From: Acidobacteriota bacterium
GTDB taxonomy: Bacteria; Acidobacteriota; Polarisedimenticolia; J045
Direction: 5' to 3'
Length of the DNA: 8,427 bases
NCBI GenBank assembly: GCA_027001345.1
Contig: JALTMS010000026.1
Location: forward strand, 1 to 8,427
The notes under the pieces were generated by a model. That model saw only the letters and a program-made list of their open reading frames with translations. It was not told the origin of the DNA and ran no database searches. Below, piece by piece: positions 5,628 to 8,427 of the stretch. The position numbers and the translations under genes were made by a program. Numbering within the stretch: the first letter of the stretch is position 1; each line of letters starts with the position of its first letter.

Positions 5628-6563
5628 ATGGTTCGCAGTCGAGCAGGCTCACCCCGCCGGCGGCGCAAGCCGCGGGACCCCTTGCAGGTCAATCTGCGCT
5701 GGCTGGTCTATCTGATCCTGCTGGCGGTGATCGTGCCCACCACCCTGGTCACCGGCATCGGCGTGGCCGTGATGACCTCCCGGGACGGTCCCCGGGACCT
5801 GATCTTCGGCATCCTGGTGACGGCCTTCGCCCTGTCGGTGATCGCCGGCGCCTTCCTGCTGCTGGTGCTGGCCTGGCGTGGAGCGCGGCTGGCCAGGATC
5901 CAGGAGACCTTCCTCTCCCACATGGGTCACGAACTGCTCACACCCCTGGCCGGCATTCGCCTCCACACCCAGCTCCTCGAGCAGCACCCTCTGCCGGAGG
6001 CCTCGCGCTCGTCCCTGGAGTCCATCGCGCGGGAGACCGATCGCTTGCAGGAACTCGTCCAACGCATCCTTCGCTGGCGGGAGATTCGCTCGAGCGCCGA
6101 CCTCTACCGGCGGCGACGGACCACCACCGGGGAAATCGTCTCCCAGGTCCGCCGCCTGCTTCCGCAGACTTCGCGAGTGAAGATCCGTATCGCCTCTCCC
6201 CAGGCGCCGCTGAGGGGCGATCCCGAATCCCTCGCCGAGGCGGTGGTCAACCTGGTCAGCAACGGCCTGAAGTACAGCCCCGAAACGCAGCCGGTGGAAC
6301 TGGCCGTCCGCCAGCTCGCCGGTCGGGTGATCTTCGTCGTCAGTGACCGGGGGCCGGGTCTGCCGACCGAAGATCGCCAGCGAATCTTCGAGCCTTTCCA
6401 TCGCAAGGTGCCCCACGGCGTGGTCGATCCCGGTGGCTCGGGTCTCGGACTGGCCATCTCTCGGCAGATCGCCATCGCCCACCGGGGCAAGCTCGGCGCC
6501 CTCGACCGCCGGGGCGGCGGCGCGCGCTTCTACCTCCACATTCCCCTGGACCGCAGCCCATGA
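5628..6563 (+). CDS. Sensor histidine kinase, two TM segments, no extracytoplasmic sensor domain
   Basis: The protein has 311 residues. A basic N-terminus is followed by TM1 (about 25-49), a loop of about 8 residues (TSRDGPRD), and TM2 (about 58-83). The H-box FLSHMGHELLTPLAGI then places the phospho-histidine at H101. The ATPase domain has the N-box NLVSNGLKYSP (208-218), G1 SDRGPGLP (239-246, D240), F-box IFEPFHR and G2 GGSGLGLAI (269-277); all are complete. No HAMP or PAS domain is evident. The tiny loop matches intramembrane-sensing kinases, which detect stimuli in the membrane or through a partner membrane protein. The H-box deviates from SHELRTPL: glycine replaces serine before the histidine and leucine replaces arginine. 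An ATG at 5616 is in frame, but neither start has a Shine-Dalgarno site. I chose 5628 because a possible -10 overlaps 5616. The stop overlaps the regulator start (ATGA). Confidence 0.9.
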   Translation: MVRSRAGSPRRRRKPRDPLQVNLRWLVYLILLAVIVPTTLVTGIGVAVMTSRDGPRDLIFGILVTAFALSVIAGAFLLLVLAWRGARLARIQETFLSHMGHELLTPLAGIRLHTQLLEQHPLPEASRSSLESIARETDRLQELVQRILRWREIRSSADLYRRRRTTTGEIVSQVRRLLPQTSRVKIRIASPQAPLRGDPESLAEAVVNLVSNGLKYSPETQPVELAVRQLAGRVIFVVSDRGPGLPTEDRQRIFEPFHRKVPHGVVDPGGSGLGLAISRQIAIAHRGKLGALDRRGGGARFYLHIPLDRSP

Positions 6564-7246
6564 CCCGGACTCCCCATCTGCTCGTCGTCGAAGACGATCG
6601 CTCCCTGCGCGAGGGCCTGAGCGCCGCCCTCGAGGGAGCGGGTTACCGCGTTTCCACCGCCATTCGCGGCCAGGACGCCCTGGAGGTGATTCGCGAGCAT
6701 CCTCCCGACCTGGTGCTGCTCGACCTGATGCTCCCCGGCCTCGACGGCTCCTACGTGCTCGAAGCCGCCCGCAAGGGGGGCTACCAGGGGCCGGTGATCA
6801 TTCTCTCGGCTCGGGACACGCCCGAGGACAAGATCTACGGCCTGCACGCCGGCGCCGACGACTACGTGACCAAGCCCTTCGACCTCGGCGAATTGCTGGC
6901 CCGTATCGTCGCCCGCCTGCGACGCAAGGACGAGGAGCCGTCGCTGGTGGTCGGCGCGATCGAGATCGACTTCGAAACCGGCCGGGTCTTCCGCGACGGG
7001 CGGGCGGTTCACCTGACCCCCAAGGAGTTCGACGTGTTGGCCCTGCTCGCCCGGCAGCGCGGCCGTGCGCTGTCTCGCAGCCGCATCGTCGAAGAGGTGT
7101 GGGGACCCGAGTACCGAGGCACGCGACGCACGGTGGACAACATCATCCACGGCCTGCGCTCGAAGCTCGAAGAGGATCCCGAAGCGCCGCGACTGCTGGT
7201 GACCGTCAGGGCGCGGGGCTATCGCTTCGAGGCGACGCCGACGTAG
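6560..7246 (+). CDS. OmpR/PhoB-family DNA-binding response regulator
   Basis: The 228-residue protein has a receiver domain (about 6-122): acidic cluster E11-D12-D13, phospho-acceptor D55 in LVLLDLMLPGLDG, switch S83, Y102 and K105 in DDYVTKPF. A winged-helix DNA-binding domain follows (about 128-225), with LTPKEFDVLALLA, SRSRIVEEVWG, the recognition helix TVDNIIHGLRSKL, and the closing hairpin VTVRARGYRF. It is the evident partner of the upstream kinase: the genes overlap by ATGA and the regulator has no separate Shine-Dalgarno site, so translation is probably coupled. Its targets are unknown; the nearby OmpW-like promoter and glycosyltransferase genes are natural candidates. The last 41 bases overlap the antisense methyltransferase gene. 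Confidence 0.95.
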   Translation: MTRTPHLLVVEDDRSLREGLSAALEGAGYRVSTAIRGQDALEVIREHPPDLVLLDLMLPGLDGSYVLEAARKGGYQGPVIILSARDTPEDKIYGLHAGADDYVTKPFDLGELLARIVARLRRKDEEPSLVVGAIEIDFETGRVFRDGRAVHLTPKEFDVLALLARQRGRALSRSRIVEEVWGPEYRGTRRTVDNIIHGLRSKLEEDPEAPRLLVTVRARGYRFEATPT

Positions 7247-7811
7247 GCGGCTTGACCACGCGCAGCTCCATGCGGAATTCCTTGACCACGTTGTTGTAGC
7301 GGCGCACCGCGTCGAAGAGCACGTTCTGATCGATCTCGCCCTTCTCGAGGCGCTGGCCCCAGGCAGGATCGAGTTCGAGCTTGAAGTCCACCAGCTCGAA
7401 GTCCACCCCCAGGTTCAGGCCGAGGGTGGAGTTGGCGCAGCGGCGGCGACGCCACTCGAGATTCTTGCGCTGAGAGAAGAGCAGCAGGCCGTCGGGAGTC
7501 ACCGCGCGCACGTGGGTCGGATCGTTGAGAAAGTCATCGTGACGAGGATGGGGTACGGCGATCCGGATCCGCGCCCCACCACGGCAGACCCGGTAGAGTT
7601 CGCCGATGATCGCGAGATAGGTTTCGGTCTTCTGACCGAGGTGCTCGAGGACGTGGTTGAGCACCACGTCGCTGACCGAATCGTCTTCGAAGGGCCAGGG
7701 AAAGACCTCCAGATCGTGCTTCAGGTCCGGCGTCCCGTACTTGTCGACATTGACGTAGCCGTCGAGCGGGTTGCCCCCACAGCCGAGGTTGAGCTTGATC
7801 CCGTCACTCAC
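7206..7811 (-). CDS. Class I SAM-dependent methyltransferase
   Basis: The 201-residue protein has SAM-binding motif I at its N-terminus, LNLGCGGNPLDGYVNVD (7-23), an acidic/motif II region HDLEVFPWPFEDDSVSDVV (32-50), and HVLEHL (53-58), as in the Methyltransf_11 group. PHPRHDDFLNDPTHVRAVTP (87-106) resembles a block common in small methyltransferases found near surface-glycan genes, which fits the glycosyltransferases nearby; the substrate itself cannot be read. The GTG start at 7811 is supported by GGAGG (7819-7823 on the plus strand) 7 bases upstream. The C-terminal tail, rich in P, S and A, is encoded opposite the end of the response regulator gene and is probably non-essential sequence. 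The gene is divergent from the symporter gene with a 63-base gap. Confidence 0.85.
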   Translation of the reverse strand: MSDGIKLNLGCGGNPLDGYVNVDKYGTPDLKHDLEVFPWPFEDDSVSDVVLNHVLEHLGQKTETYLAIIGELYRVCRGGARIRIAVPHPRHDDFLNDPTHVRAVTPDGLLLFSQRKNLEWRRRRCANSTLGLNLGVDFELVDFKLELDPAWGQRLEKGEIDQNVLFDAVRRYNNVVKEFRMELRVVKPPTSASPRSDSPAP

Positions 7812-7832
7812 CGCATGGCCTCCAGAGCCGGA

Positions 7833-7838
7833 ATCCTA
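7833..7838 (-). promoter_or_regulatory. Candidate -10 element for the methyltransferase gene
   Basis: The minus strand reads TAGGAT, four of six -10 matches including the key TA and final T, 21 bases before the GTG start, with GGAGG in between. It faces away from the TAGAAT of the symporter promoter 6 bases away. Confidence 0.4.
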
Positions 7839-7844
7839 CCCTGT

Positions 7845-7850
7845 TAGAAT
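7845..7850 (+). promoter_or_regulatory. Extended -10 promoter for the symporter gene
   Basis: TGT directly before TAGAAT forms a TGn extended -10 with a five-of-six hexamer match. It is 24 bases before the GTG start, leaving a leader of roughly 18 bases that holds GGAGG. No -35 box is evident, which extended -10 promoters tolerate. Confidence 0.5.
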
Positions 7851-7874
7851 CCCGCCCGTCACCGGAGGATACCC

Positions 7875-8427
7875 GTGAACGTCAGCGAGATGCTCTCCCG
7901 GGCTTCGGACTTCGTCTGGGGCCCCTACCTGCTGATCCCCCTGCTGCTGCTGACCGGGCTCTACCTGAGCCTGCGCCTCCGCGGCCTGCAGTTCACCCGC
8001 CTCGGCCACTCGCTCTACCTGGCCCTGGTGGTGCGCCGCGAGGCGGATGGGCAAGGGGACATCTCCCACTTCCAGGCCCTGATGACCGCCCTGGCCGCCA
8101 CCGTCGGCACGGGCAACATCGTCGGCGTAGCGCTGGCTATCGGCGCGGGAGGCCCCGGCGCCCTGTTCTGGATGTGGGTCACGGGCCTGGTGGGAATGGC
8201 CACCAAGTACTCCGAAGCGCTGCTCTCGGTGCACTACCGTGTCGTCGATCCGCGGGGCGAGCAGTCGGGCGGACCGATGTACTACCTCTCCCGCGGGATC
8301 TCCCTCGGAGCGCTGGGACCGACGCTGGGCACGCTCTTCGCTCTGTTCGCGACGATCGCCTCCTTCGGCATCGGCAACATGGTGCAGTCCAACTCCGTGG
8401 CCGACGCCCTCGGTTCGTCGTTCGGCA
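7875..8427 (+). CDS. AGCS-family sodium:amino-acid (alanine) symporter, N-terminal part
   Basis: The frame is open from the GTG at 7875 to the window edge, giving 184 residues of a protein that is usually about 450 or more. The signature is GDISHFQALMTALAATVGTG (61-80) followed by NIVGVALAIGAGGPGALFWMWV, then GMATKYSEALLSVHYR and GGPMYYLSRG (132-141); these are hallmark AGCS sequences. Hydrophobic segments lie at about 16-34, 66-90, 92-110 and 145-170. The family imports alanine, glycine or related amino acids with sodium across the inner membrane; exact specificity cannot be told from this half. GGAGG at 7864-7868, 6 bases upstream, supports the GTG start. It is transcribed divergently from the methyltransferase gene and there is no sign of damage in the visible part. 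Confidence 0.93.
   Translation, partial: MNVSEMLSRASDFVWGPYLLIPLLLLTGLYLSLRLRGLQFTRLGHSLYLALVVRREADGQGDISHFQALMTALAATVGTGNIVGVALAIGAGGPGALFWMWVTGLVGMATKYSEALLSVHYRVVDPRGEQSGGPMYYLSRGISLGALGPTLGTLFALFATIASFGIGNMVQSNSVADALGSSFG

Overview
This is a high-GC bacterial chromosome segment of about 8.4 kb. It carries nine protein-coding genes, two of them cut by the window edges, and no stretch of more than about 160 bases lacks a gene. A predicted OmpW-type outer-membrane barrel with a signal peptide indicates a Gram-negative (diderm) host. The GC-rich coding bias, frequent GTG starts and strong Shine-Dalgarno sites would suit groups such as Acidobacteriota, Myxococcota or related deep lineages, but the sequence alone does not fix the taxon. 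I see no insertion sequences, CRISPR arrays, tRNA or rRNA genes, or phage genes.

Layout. Positions 2-457 (+) are the end of a protein with LysM-like repeats. It faces a ComFB-like protein (479-871, -) across only 21 bases. A 107-base divergent control region separates ComFB from a stand-alone receiver-domain response regulator (979-1371, +). Next come two consecutive, translationally coupled ArnT-like (GT83/PMT-type) membrane glycosyltransferases (1403-3088 and 3085-4683), closed by a short hairpin and T8 tract. A roughly 155-base, AT-richer regulatory region with a good -35 box precedes an OmpW-family protein (4839-5519), which ends at a strong intrinsic terminator. A two-component system follows: a two-TM histidine kinase with almost no periplasmic loop (5628-6563), overlapping an OmpR/PhoB-type regulator (6560-7246) by 4 bases. 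The regulator overlaps the end of a convergent SAM-dependent methyltransferase gene (7206-7811, -) by 41 bases. That methyltransferase gene diverges from an AGCS sodium:amino-acid symporter (7875 to past the window end, +) across a compact promoter region with inverted -10-like elements.

How the genes may work together. Most are envelope-facing: LysM (peptidoglycan), lipid-linked sugar transferases (typically modifying lipid A or other surface glycans), an outer-membrane barrel, and a kinase of intramembrane-sensing architecture. A plausible but unproven reading is an envelope-remodelling or stress neighbourhood, in which the two-component system, the orphan receiver and possibly a cyclic-dinucleotide-responsive ComFB protein provide control. 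No gene is wholly unrecognisable. The more unusual points are the paired glycosyltransferases, the sensor-less kinase, the overlapping convergent genes, apparently leaderless starts, and the symmetric divergent promoter.
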